Assembly: GCF_003626655.1 (NCBI RefSeq)
Contig: NZ_RBAN01000005.1
Location: forward strand, 62,001 to 126,000
DNA: 64,000 nucleotides
Source of the DNA: Micromonospora costi
GTDB taxonomy: Bacteria > Actinomycetota > Actinomycetes > Mycobacteriales > Micromonosporaceae
Direction: 5' to 3'
The position numbers and the translations under genes are program-made. Below are positions 16,581-25,018 of the stretch, piece by piece. The notes below the pieces were generated by a model. It searched no databases and was not told the DNA's origin. It saw only the letters and a list, made by a program, of their open reading frames with translations. Positions within the stretch are counted from its first letter, which is position 1. The number at the start of each line of letters is the position of its first letter.

Positions 16581-17150
16581 CTAGTCGCCGAAGCGCAGCG
16601 CTTGTCGCAGCTCCGGGTCCAGGGCGTCGTCGTACTGCGGGTCGGGCTGCGCGCCGGCCGCGCTCAGGACGGTGCTGAAGAAGCACCGGGCGGCGGCGGC
16701 GAGGACCACCTGGAAGATCTCCGTGTCGTCGAGCCCGTGGTCGCGCAGGCCCGCCACGTCGGCCTCGGTGACCGAGCTGGCGTCGGCCGCGACCTTGCCC
16801 GCGAAGTCGACGACAGCTACCTCCTGCGGGGACAGGCCGGCGGCGCCGTGGTCGGACGCGATGGCGGCGACCGTACGCGCGTCGAAGAACCGGTCCCGCA
16901 GCACCTTGCCGTGGGCGAGCCCGCAGTACGACGACCGCAGCGCCCGGGCCGCGGCGAGCGTCGCCAACTCGTATCGGCGCAGCTCCATCCCCGCCTTCAC
17001 CGCCGCGTTGAGCTGCTGCCAGGCGGCATAGGTGGCGGGGCTGTGGGCGAACACCCGGGTGAAGTTCGGCAGGTAGCCCATCGTCCTCGTGTCCGCGTCG
17101 AACATCCGCTCGGCGTCCGGCGACGGCGCTGCGGGCTGCAGGAAGCTCAT
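16581..17150 (-). CDS. Carboxymuconolactone decarboxylase/AhpD-like protein
   Basis: The 189-residue helical protein matches the AhpD-like/carboxymuconolactone decarboxylase superfamily. The redox-type motif SSYCGLAHG has Cys76 and His80, and the surrounding ELATLAAARALRS and later DHGLDDTEIFQVVLAAAAR segments are typical of peroxidase-related members. Such proteins are often alkylhydroperoxidase-like antioxidants, but the second Cys of classical AhpD is replaced by His here, so the reaction is uncertain. The ATG at 17150 has GGAGGA five bases upstream, which rules out the much longer upstream reading. It appears monocistronic. Confidence 0.82.
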   Translation of the reverse strand: MSFLQPAAPSPDAERMFDADTRTMGYLPNFTRVFAHSPATYAAWQQLNAAVKAGMELRRYELATLAAARALRSSYCGLAHGKVLRDRFFDARTVAAIASDHGAAGLSPQEVAVVDFAGKVAADASSVTEADVAGLRDHGLDDTEIFQVVLAAAARCFFSTVLSAAGAQPDPQYDDALDPELRQALRFGD

Positions 17151-17384
17151 GCGCGTCCTCCTCGGGTCCGGCGGCGACAGCGTACGCCGCCGTCGCCGCG
17201 CCACGCTGTCGGGAAGCAGCCAGGAGAGGCCGGTCGGGCCCCTGCGCCGCCCCTGGTCACCGTCGGCTGAAGGGCCCGCGACCGCCGAACTTCCGTCAGC
17301 TGTCTGGTGCCATCGCATCGACGCCGCACTAACTTTCGGGTGGCCGGCGCGACCTGCCGGCGACGACGGTGAGGGGGACAAGCA

Positions 17385-19982
17385 GTGAGATTCAAGGTCG
17401 CGCTGATCGCGACAGCGGCCCTGGTGGCCGGCCTGTTCAGCGGTGTCGGCCCGGCGAGCGGCGCTCCGGCGGACGGTCCGCCGGCGCCCCTGCCCGAGCC
17501 GAAGGTGCATCCGATCCAGGTCACCGGCCCGGCGGCCGAGCGACTCAACCTGGTCATCATGGGCGACGGCTACCAGGCCGACCAGCAGCAGCTCTTCCTG
17601 GCCGACGTCGACCGCAACCTGGCCGTCATGTGGGCCACCGAGCCGTTCCGGACCTACCGCGACTACATCAACGTCTACGCCGTGGAGATCGCCTCGATCG
17701 ACTACGGCGTCCGGTGCGACCCGGACGGCCGGGTGCGCCACCCGGACGGCACGATCCGCGACACCGGTGAGCGCGAGGGCCCGATCAACACCAAGAACAC
17801 GGCCCTGCGGATGATCTACCAGAACGGCTGCAGCGACCCGCTGTCCCGCGGCACCGTCTACGGCGGCGCGCCGGTGGACTGCGCGAACTACGCCGCCTAC
17901 TACCCGGCCGGGGTCAACCCCTGCGAGACCGGCAGCCAGGCACACAACCGGATTCTCGACACGTACGTGGCGCCGGTGCTGGGCATCCCGCGCACCGCGC
18001 AGAACGTGCAGACCCTGGCGATCTTCAACACGTTCACGTACGGCGGGATCGGCGGCACCAACGCGACGACCTCCGGTGGCTCGCCGCAGGGCCCGCTGAT
18101 CTCGCTGCACGAGATCGGCCACTCGCTCGGCACGCTGGCCGACGAGTACCCGTACTCCTCGCGGGACGTGGTGCGACCCTGCTACACGGGCAACGAGCCG
18201 AGCAGCTTCCACCACACCACCTACACCGACCCGCAGAAGATGGTCGAGGACCAGCACAAGTGGTGGCGCTGGATCGGTGAGGAGAGCCTGTCCGGCGGGA
18301 CGATCGGGCTGCACGAGGGCGGCGGCAGCTACCCCTGCGGCCAGCGCCGGCCCAGCGAACACTCGATGATGCGCTGGATCGGGTTCGACTTCGACCAGGT
18401 CGGTCTCGAGCACATGGTCGCCCGGGTCACCGGCATGCGCAACTCCGGGCAGATGAGCCTGCGGCACACCCCGCTCGGCACCGTGCCGTCCGACGGCGTG
18501 CTGTGGGTCGAGACCGGGCAGCCGCGGTACCACGAGCTGCAGGTGACCTGGCGGGTCGGCGGGCCGGACGGCACGCTGCTCGACACGCACAACAGCCGGG
18601 ACCTCGACCTCGCTGATCTCGACCTGCCCGCGGGCACCGTGGTGCACGTCGAGGTGCGTGACCCGGTGGGCCCGGACGGCATCGACTGGGTCCGCAACCC
18701 GTCCACCGGCAACACGGCCACGAACTCCGGCTACAACGGCCCCCGGTTCGTGCAGACCCGGCAGTGGACGGTCGGTGACACGACGGCCACGCCGTCGGCG
18801 CCCGCCGCGACCGTCACCGGCCACACCCTGAACACCCAGCCGGTCGCCGGTGACGAGGTCGTGTACGTGCGGACCAACCACCCGGACGACCGGATCCTCG
18901 ACGTGGCCTGGTCGTTGAACGGCACGGCGGTGCCGAACCCGCACAACAGCCGCACCCTGGACCTCGGCGCCCTGAAGCTTCCGCCGGGTACGCACACCCT
19001 CGCCGCGACCGTCACCGACCCGGCCGACCCGGGCGGCGTGTCCGACCGCGTCGAGTGGACCGTGGACAACGCGGGCCCGACCGCGCCGCGCACCCTGTCG
19101 CAGCCGCTCACGCAGCTCGCCGACGACATGGAGCACCCGGTGTACTTCAACGGCTGGGACATGTGGCTGGACCCGCAGGACGACCACACCGGCTACACGG
19201 AGGACCGCTACGTCGTCGGTCAGCTCCGGCTGAACAAGGACGGCTGGTACAACTACTTCGGCTTCCCCGAGCAGCCGATGCCCTCCTCGCCGTTCCAGTT
19301 CCGCCACTCCGGCACCGACGTCAAGGCCCTCACGTACGGCAACCTCGGCACCGGTGGCCTGTCGAAGGCGGCGTTCGAGCAGACCCTGCCCGACGACCAC
19401 CCCGGCGGCGGCTTCGTGCCGGGCTTCGGCACGCACCTCGTCGAGCACCGGGCCATCGATGCGGCCGGCAACGTCGGGCGGTCGAGCGCGTACCGGGCCA
19501 CGGTCCTGCCGGGATCGTCGCCGCAGTGCACGACGACCTTGACCGGGGCGCAGTCATCGGTGGTGGCCAGCGCGGGCGTGACCTGCCTCCGCAACGCCCA
19601 GGTGGCCGGCGCTGTGACCGTGCGTCCCGGCGCGTCGCTGGTGGTCAGCGACAGCTCGCTCAACGGTGGGCTGACGGCGACCGGCGCGCAGGCGGTGCAG
19701 CTGTTCGGCAGCACGGTGAACGGGCCCGCCCGGATCACCGGCACCACCCGGGACGTGACGATCGCCGGCGCGACCGTCAACGGACCGCTCACCCTGTCCA
19801 AGAACGTCCAGGTGACGGCCAACGACCGGTTCAGCCGGCTGGCTGGCGCCTACGGGCCGGTCCTGGTCGGCAGCCGGGTCAACGGACCGCTCACGTGTGC
19901 CGGCAACAGCGCCGCGGTCAAGGACTTCGGTGCGCCGAACACGGTGAACGGACCGAAGGGCGGTGACTGCGCGGCCCTGTAG
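17385..19982 (+). CDS. Secreted M64-family metalloprotease with repeat C-terminus
   Basis: The 865-residue protein has a Sec signal peptide (VALIATAALVAGLFSGVG) followed by an M64 (IgA-peptidase-like) domain. It begins with LNLVIMGDGYQADQQQLFL and has the zinc motif HEIGHSLGTLADEY, with His242, Glu243 and His246 plus a downstream acidic ligand. Residues 370-560 are beta-sandwich-like. The final 140 residues contain five spaced NG[GP] repeats (SSLNGGLTA, STVNGPARI, ATVNGPLTL, SRVNGPLTC, NTVNGPKGG) suggesting a small beta-solenoid. GTG 17385 is preceded by GAGGGGG. It likely degrades extracellular proteins, and a long perfect palindrome follows as terminator. Confidence 0.9.
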   Translation: MRFKVALIATAALVAGLFSGVGPASGAPADGPPAPLPEPKVHPIQVTGPAAERLNLVIMGDGYQADQQQLFLADVDRNLAVMWATEPFRTYRDYINVYAVEIASIDYGVRCDPDGRVRHPDGTIRDTGEREGPINTKNTALRMIYQNGCSDPLSRGTVYGGAPVDCANYAAYYPAGVNPCETGSQAHNRILDTYVAPVLGIPRTAQNVQTLAIFNTFTYGGIGGTNATTSGGSPQGPLISLHEIGHSLGTLADEYPYSSRDVVRPCYTGNEPSSFHHTTYTDPQKMVEDQHKWWRWIGEESLSGGTIGLHEGGGSYPCGQRRPSEHSMMRWIGFDFDQVGLEHMVARVTGMRNSGQMSLRHTPLGTVPSDGVLWVETGQPRYHELQVTWRVGGPDGTLLDTHNSRDLDLADLDLPAGTVVHVEVRDPVGPDGIDWVRNPSTGNTATNSGYNGPRFVQTRQWTVGDTTATPSAPAATVTGHTLNTQPVAGDEVVYVRTNHPDDRILDVAWSLNGTAVPNPHNSRTLDLGALKLPPGTHTLAATVTDPADPGGVSDRVEWTVDNAGPTAPRTLSQPLTQLADDMEHPVYFNGWDMWLDPQDDHTGYTEDRYVVGQLRLNKDGWYNYFGFPEQPMPSSPFQFRHSGTDVKALTYGNLGTGGLSKAAFEQTLPDDHPGGGFVPGFGTHLVEHRAIDAAGNVGRSSAYRATVLPGSSPQCTTTLTGAQSSVVASAGVTCLRNAQVAGAVTVRPGASLVVSDSSLNGGLTATGAQAVQLFGSTVNGPARITGTTRDVTIAGATVNGPLTLSKNVQVTANDRFSRLAGAYGPVLVGSRVNGPLTCAGNSAAVKDFGAPNTVNGPKGGDCAAL

Positions 19983-20002
19983 CTCCCCACGCCGAACGGG
20001 AC

Positions 20003-20036
20003 CCGTGGTGGGTCGGCGGCCGCCGACCCACCACGG
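20003..20036 (+). terminator. Perfect 34-base palindrome after the M64 gene
   Basis: Arms of 17 bases (left arm CCGTGGTGGGTCGGCGG) are exactly self-complementary with no designed loop, 20 bases after the metalloprotease stop codon. It should form a very stable hairpin and act as an intrinsic terminator of the U-tract-less type common in actinomycetes. Confidence 0.75.
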
Positions 20037-20093
20037 CCCTGACGTGCGCGTTCGTCGTGTCCCGTCGCGCTGGGCGTAAGGACCAAAGGTCAG

Positions 20094-20111
20094 ATGGATA
20101 TTTACATCCAT
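20094..20111 (+). promoter_or_regulatory. Short dyad upstream of the third M14 gene
   Basis: ATGGAT and ATCCAT form an inverted repeat with six bases between, in an A/T-richer patch that follows AAGGACCAAAGG. The dyad contains TTACATCCAT, which weakly resembles the TACGTCCAT core of the motif at 6143. It lies about 120 bases upstream of the preferred GTG start, so it may be a promoter-proximal operator. Confidence 0.3.
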
Positions 20112-20231
20112 GGACGAGCCGATTACGGTGATCCCCACTCGAGTAGCCATCGGGCGGCGCCCCCCACACCGAGTCAATGCCCTGCCTGTCGGCCGTGGGC
20201 AACCACCGACGTGACACCGGGAGATTTCACC

Positions 20232-22241
20232 GTGGGCTCCGACGTTCCACACTCTTCGTCCGACCAGCCGCACGCCAGCCACCACGAGAGCGCGATCGCG
20301 CCCCCGCCCAGGAAGAGGCGGATCCTCCTGCGCCCCACCACCATGCTCGCGATCCTGACGGCGGGTGCCCTCGCCGCCGGATCGGCCTCACTCTGGGGCC
20401 CGGGCGGCGCGGACCCGCTGGGCGACGCCGCCCTGTCCGCCGCACCCACCTACACCGTCGGCCTGCAGCCCCCGCAGGATCCGGGGCCCTTCCCCGGCAG
20501 CGTGACGCCGACGACCCCCACCATCACCATCGCCGGCCAACGGGACGGGGAGAGCACGTTCCGGGTCGTCAACTACGACCAGGTGCAGCCGAAGGTGCCG
20601 GGCCGGATGGACTTCGACCACTTCCACACCGGCATCGAGATCCAGTGGTGGCTGCGCAAGTGGGCGCACGAGCGGCCCGACATCGTCGACCTGTACATCG
20701 TCGGCGAGAGCTACAGCGGCCAGCCGATCTACCAGCTCACCATCACCGACAAGTCCACCGGCAAGGACACCGACAAGCCGGCCGCGTACTTCGAGGGAAA
20801 CCGGCACTCCGGTGAGACCTCCTCGGCCGAGAGCTCGCTCTGGCTGGCCCACCACCTCATCACGCAGGCCGGCAGGGACAAGAAGGTCGACCGGCTGCTC
20901 GACGAGAAGACCGTCTACATCCGCCCGGTGAACAACCCGGACGGCCACGACATGTACCTGTACACCGCCCAGACCAACCGGTCGACGGTGCGGCCGTACG
21001 ACAACGACGGCGACGGCCGGCGTGACGAGGACCCGGGGGAGGACCTGAACGGTGACGGGTACCTGAGCCAGATGCGCCAGTACGTGGGCGCCGGCAAGGG
21101 CACCCACGTCGTCGACGAGCGGGACCCGGCAGGGAAGGCCATGCTCAGCGTCGGCGCCGGCAAGGGTGACTACCTCATGTTCTCCGAGGGCACCGACAAC
21201 GACGGCGACGGCCGCTACAACGAGGACGGCGTCGGCGGCCTCGACCTCCACCGCAACTACCCGTACAACTGGCACGTCATGCCGGAGGACGACGCGACCG
21301 GCCGCAACCTGACCCAGGGCGGCGCCGGCGAGTACCCGCTGTCGGAGCCGGAGACCCGCCACGTCTACACCTGGCTGATGGCGCACACGAACATCGGCGC
21401 CGTCAACAGCATGGACACCCGGGTGCCGATGCACCTGCGGGGCCCGTCGACCTGCGACCCGGACGAGTGCATGTACTCCAGCGACCGCAAGCTCTACGAG
21501 CACTTCGACAAGGCGGGCGTTTCCTTCACCGGTTACCGGAACGCGGGCAGCGTCTACATCGACTACGCCACCCGCAACGGCGGCGAGCCGGAGGCACTGT
21601 TCGGTCACGGTCCGGACTTCGGCTACTTCCAGTACGGCGCCGTCTGGTACGGCGACGAGATCTGGAACGGCGGCGACTACGTCGACTACGACAAGGACGG
21701 CCGGTACGCCGACTGGGAGCGGTCGCGGTGGTGCGCGGAGAACGGTCGCACCAACTGCTTCCTGCCCTGGACGAAGGCGGAGCACCCCGCGCTGGGCGCC
21801 GTCGAGATCGGCGGCATCAACCCCAAGTTCTGGTCGCAGAACCCCTCGGCCGACCTGATCGGCCAGTGGGCGGCCAACCAGGCACGGTTCAACCTGTACC
21901 TGACCGAGTCGCTGCCGCAGGTCGACCTCACCGACGTCCGGGTGAACAAGCTCCGGGGTTCCCAGGACGACGGGGCGACGCACGAGATCACCGCCACGGT
22001 CCGCAACACCGGCCGCATCCCGACGGCCCTGGAGCAGGCCAAGGAAATCAAGATCGTCGCGCCGGACACCGTCACGGTGGAGGGCGCCCGCACCGTGGGT
22101 GCGGCTCCCGAGTTCTACCTGGACGGTGGGGACCGCCAGAAGGTCCGCCTCCGGCTGGCCAAGGCCGGCAGCGACACCGTCACCGTGAAGGCCGTCAGCG
22201 TCCGAGGCGGCCTGGACAGCACCTCCGTACGACTGGGCTGA
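20232..22241 (+). CDS. Secreted M14-family metallopeptidase, atypical zinc site
   Basis: From GTG 20232 (preceded by GGGAGA) the protein has 669 residues. A longer ATG start at 20094 is possible. A basic segment and a hydrophobic helix (MLAILTAGALAAGSASLWG) give a long signal/anchor sequence. The M14 motif has His192 and Glu195 in GNRHSGETSS, and NNPDGHDMYLY and GLDLHRNYPYNW are conserved. Two Asp-rich loops (NDGDGRRDED, DNDGDGRYNED) look calcium-binding. Where related enzymes have FHT as third ligand this protein has MDT (Asp395), while the catalytic Glu476 in GDEIWN is kept. A C-terminal beta domain follows. It probably acts on extracellular peptides. Confidence 0.82.
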   Translation: MGSDVPHSSSDQPHASHHESAIAPPPRKRRILLRPTTMLAILTAGALAAGSASLWGPGGADPLGDAALSAAPTYTVGLQPPQDPGPFPGSVTPTTPTITIAGQRDGESTFRVVNYDQVQPKVPGRMDFDHFHTGIEIQWWLRKWAHERPDIVDLYIVGESYSGQPIYQLTITDKSTGKDTDKPAAYFEGNRHSGETSSAESSLWLAHHLITQAGRDKKVDRLLDEKTVYIRPVNNPDGHDMYLYTAQTNRSTVRPYDNDGDGRRDEDPGEDLNGDGYLSQMRQYVGAGKGTHVVDERDPAGKAMLSVGAGKGDYLMFSEGTDNDGDGRYNEDGVGGLDLHRNYPYNWHVMPEDDATGRNLTQGGAGEYPLSEPETRHVYTWLMAHTNIGAVNSMDTRVPMHLRGPSTCDPDECMYSSDRKLYEHFDKAGVSFTGYRNAGSVYIDYATRNGGEPEALFGHGPDFGYFQYGAVWYGDEIWNGGDYVDYDKDGRYADWERSRWCAENGRTNCFLPWTKAEHPALGAVEIGGINPKFWSQNPSADLIGQWAANQARFNLYLTESLPQVDLTDVRVNKLRGSQDDGATHEITATVRNTGRIPTALEQAKEIKIVAPDTVTVEGARTVGAAPEFYLDGGDRQKVRLRLAKAGSDTVTVKAVSVRGGLDSTSVRLG

Positions 22242-22247
22242 TCGCGA

Positions 22248-22284
22248 GGTGAGCGCCGCGCCGCACCCCGGGGCGGCGCTCACC
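22248..22284 (+). terminator. Hairpin after the third M14 gene
   Basis: GGTGAGCGCCGC (22248-22259) pairs perfectly with GCGGCGCTCACC (22273-22284) across a 13-base loop, seven bases after the stop codon. It separates this gene from the penicillin acylase-family gene downstream. Confidence 0.65.
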
Positions 22285-22367
22285 CGTGTCGCCCGCCGCA
22301 CCGCCCACCGCGGCACCGGTCGCCGACCCCCGCACCACCCCTTCACCTCCTGAGGAGAAAGCACCAC

Positions 22368-24620
22368 ATGAGCACCACGCAGAACGACGGCCACCTGAGC
22401 CGCCGCCGCATCCTCGGCGGAGCAGCCGGACTGGCCGCGGGAGCCGCGGCCGTCACCGCGGGCCTGTCGCCCGCCGCCGCGTCCGCCACGCCCGTCAGGA
22501 CCCCGCCGGACCTCGGCCGCTGGCGCCGGCAGGCGGAGCGCGTGACGATCACCCGCGACGACTGGGGCATCCCGCACGTCGTGGGCAGGACTGACGCCGA
22601 CGCGGTGTTCGGGATGATGTACGCCCAGGCCGAGGACGACTTCGACCGGATCGAGCGCAACTACCTGGTGAGCCTCGGCCGCCTCGCCGAGGCCGAGGGC
22701 CAGGGCGCGATCTGGCAGGACCTGCGGCAGCGGCTGTTCATCGACCCGGACGAGCTGAAGCGGGACTACGCCCGGAGCCCTGCCTGGTTACGCAAGCTCA
22801 TGCAGGCGTGGGCGGACGGACTGAACTACTACCTCGCGACCCACCCCGAGGTGCGGCCCCGGGTGATCCGTCGGTTCGAGCCGTGGATGCCGCTCAGCTT
22901 CTCCGAGGGCAGCATCGGCGGCGACATCGAGCGCGTGCCGCTCACGCAGCTCGAGGCCTTCTACGACAAGCGGCCGGTGGAGATGACCGACGACGAGCGC
23001 GGCCTGCTGTTCCGGGAGCCCTCGGGGTCGAACGGCATGGCCATCGCACCCAGCCACACCCGCGACGGCCACGCGCTGCTGCTGATCAACCCGCACACGA
23101 GCTTCTTCTTCCGCTCCGAGCAGCACGTGACCAGCGACGAGGGGCTCAACGCCTACGGCGCCGCCACGTGGGGACAGTTCTTCATCTACCAGGGCTTCAA
23201 CGCCAACACGGGATGGATGCACACCTCCAGCGGCGTCGACAACGTCGACGAGTTCGCCGAGACCGTCGTCATCGGCGACCACGGCCGCCGCTACTACCGC
23301 TACGGCGACGCCCTGCGACCGGTGACGACAAAGACGATCAGCCTGTCGTACCGCACCGACGACGGCGGGCTCGCGAAGCGCACCTTCACCACGTACGCCA
23401 CCCATCACGGCCCCGTGGTGCGCGAGGCGGACGGCAAGTGGATCGCGTTCGCGCTCATGAACAAGCCCGTCGAGGCGCTGCAGCAGAGCTTCCTGCGCAC
23501 CAAGACCCGCGACTACGCGGACTACATGCAGGTGGCCGGGCTCAAGGCCAACAGCTCGAACAACACGCTGTTCGCGGACACCAAGGGCGAGATCGCCTTC
23601 CTGGTGCCGCAGTTCATGCCGGTCCGCGACGACCGTTTCGACTACCGCAGGCCGGTGGACGGCAGCGACCCGGCGACGGACTGGCACGGGCTGCACAGCC
23701 TGCGCAGCCTGCCGCAGGCGGTGAACCCGGAGAACGGCTGGGCGTTCAACACGAACAACTGGCCGTGGACGGCGGCCGGCGCGGACAGCCCGCGGGCCGA
23801 GGACTACCCGCGCTACTTCGACCAGGCCGGCGAGAACCCGCGCGGTCCGCAGGCGATCCGGGTGCTGTCGGCACGTCGGGACTTCACGCCCCAGACGCTG
23901 ATCGCGGCCGCGTTCGACCGCTACCTCACGGCATTCGCCCGGCTCGTGCCGCAGCTCGTCGCCGCGTGGGACAAGCTGCCCGCCGGCGACCAGCAGAGGG
24001 CGAGGCTCGCCGCGCCCGTCGACCTGCTGCGCGGCTGGGACCACCGTTGGGGCGCGGAGTCGACCGCGACCTCGCTGGCCGTGTTCTGGGGCGAGGCGCT
24101 CTGGGCGCCGCTGTCCCAGGCGGCGCGGGACGCCGGCATGTCGATGTGGGACTACCTGGCCGAGCGCGCCACCGACGCGCAGCGGCTCACCGCGCTCGAC
24201 GCGGCCGTCGCGCGGCTCACGCAGGACTTCGGCGGCTGGCAGGTGCCCTGGGGTGAGATCAACCGGTTCCAGCGCAACGACGGCGCCATCACCCAGACGT
24301 TCGACGACGCCAAGCCCAGCTTCCCCGTACCGTTCACGTCGGCGCAGTGGGGTTCCCTCGCATCCTTCGGGGCGCGGCGGTACCCGGGTACGAAGCGCTA
24401 CTACGGCACGAGCGGCAACAGCTTCGTGGCGGTGGTCGAGTTCGGGCCCCGGCTGCGCGCCTGGGCGGTGACCGCGGGTGGCGCGAGCGGCCACCCCGAC
24501 TCGCCGCACTTCGACGACCAGGTCGAGCGCTACGCCAGCGGCGACCTCCGGCCCGTCTACTTCTACCCGGAGGACCTGAAGGGCCACGTCGAGCGGCGCT
24601 ACCGGCCGGGCGCGCGATGA
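22368..24620 (+). CDS. Secreted penicillin acylase family (S45) amidohydrolase
   Basis: The 750-residue precursor has a twin-arginine signal (SRRRILGGAAGLAAGAA) and the layout of Ntn-hydrolases that self-cleave into alpha and beta chains. The alpha region starts VTITRDDWGIPHVVGRTDAD. The spacer ends before GSNGMAIAPSHT, where Ser221 would become the N-terminal nucleophile. The beta chain has INPHTSFFF, WGQFFIYQGFNANTGWMHTSS and a late INRFQRND motif. Members hydrolyse penicillins, acyl-homoserine lactones or other N-acyl amides; the substrate here is open. Ser is followed by Asn-Gly as in the acylase group. AGGAG precedes the ATG by 10 bases. The gene appears monocistronic. Confidence 0.88.
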   Translation: MSTTQNDGHLSRRRILGGAAGLAAGAAAVTAGLSPAAASATPVRTPPDLGRWRRQAERVTITRDDWGIPHVVGRTDADAVFGMMYAQAEDDFDRIERNYLVSLGRLAEAEGQGAIWQDLRQRLFIDPDELKRDYARSPAWLRKLMQAWADGLNYYLATHPEVRPRVIRRFEPWMPLSFSEGSIGGDIERVPLTQLEAFYDKRPVEMTDDERGLLFREPSGSNGMAIAPSHTRDGHALLLINPHTSFFFRSEQHVTSDEGLNAYGAATWGQFFIYQGFNANTGWMHTSSGVDNVDEFAETVVIGDHGRRYYRYGDALRPVTTKTISLSYRTDDGGLAKRTFTTYATHHGPVVREADGKWIAFALMNKPVEALQQSFLRTKTRDYADYMQVAGLKANSSNNTLFADTKGEIAFLVPQFMPVRDDRFDYRRPVDGSDPATDWHGLHSLRSLPQAVNPENGWAFNTNNWPWTAAGADSPRAEDYPRYFDQAGENPRGPQAIRVLSARRDFTPQTLIAAAFDRYLTAFARLVPQLVAAWDKLPAGDQQRARLAAPVDLLRGWDHRWGAESTATSLAVFWGEALWAPLSQAARDAGMSMWDYLAERATDAQRLTALDAAVARLTQDFGGWQVPWGEINRFQRNDGAITQTFDDAKPSFPVPFTSAQWGSLASFGARRYPGTKRYYGTSGNSFVAVVEFGPRLRAWAVTAGGASGHPDSPHFDDQVERYASGDLRPVYFYPEDLKGHVERRYRPGAR

Positions 24621-24627
24621 GCCGCTG

Positions 24628-24670
24628 ACCGGTGGGGGTCCGCCCGCGCTCGCGGCGTACCCCCGCCGGT
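24628..24670 (+). terminator. Hairpin after the acylase gene
   Basis: ACCGGTGGGGGT (24628-24639) pairs with ACCCCCGCCGGT (24659-24670) with one T-G wobble and a 19-base loop. It begins eight bases after the stop codon. Confidence 0.65.
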
Positions 24671-24756
24671 CCGGCCGGCCGCCGTGTCCGGCCTGGTCGC
24701 GGGCGGGGCCCGGGGAGCAGCGTTTGCTGGTGCGGGCGCAGGGTATTGGGGCGCTT

Positions 24757-24939
24757 GTGACCACACCAGAGCAGAGCCAGCAGGAACAGGCGCTCGAGCG
24801 CGGCGAGGTGTTCCAGGACGCCGAAGGGCGCCGGACGCGGGATCCCGGGGAGGGGGCGGCGCACGCCAACAGCGAGGCCGACCGCAACGCCGAGCACCTG
24901 AGGCGTGGCGAGGTCGGGCCGGGCATCCCGGAGGAGTAG
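24757..24939 (+). CDS. Small hydrophilic protein of unknown function
   Basis: The 60-residue protein is dominated by Glu, Gln, Arg and Gly, has no hydrophobic segment and is likely disordered. I do not recognise a family. The GTG at 24757 gives MTTPEQSQQEQALERGE. Alternative starts are a TTG at 24724 with GGGGAG upstream and a GTG at 24730. A strong bidirectional terminator immediately follows, which supports a real transcript ending here. It stands alone between two hydrolase-related genes. Confidence 0.5.
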   Translation: MTTPEQSQQEQALERGEVFQDAEGRRTRDPGEGAAHANSEADRNAEHLRRGEVGPGIPEE

Positions 24940-24946
24940 GCCGACA

Positions 24947-24985
24947 CGAGCCGCCCGGACGGGGAGAGCCCGTCCGGGCGGCTCG
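24947..24985. terminator. Bidirectional terminator between convergent genes
   Basis: A perfect 17-bp stem (left arm CGAGCCGCCCGGACGGG) with loop GAGAG lies between the small gene ending at 24939 and the DUF4127 gene ending at 25019 on the other strand. It can serve both. Confidence 0.8.
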
Positions 24986-25018
24986 CGCGCCGGTGGGGGG
25001 GCGGCCGGCGGCGGCCCG

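Noticed and set aside
17151..19448. N-terminal extension of the carboxymuconolactone decarboxylase-like frame to 955 codons
   Set aside because: The extension runs antisense through the M64 gene. A GGAGGA-ATG start at 17150 gives the normal family length.
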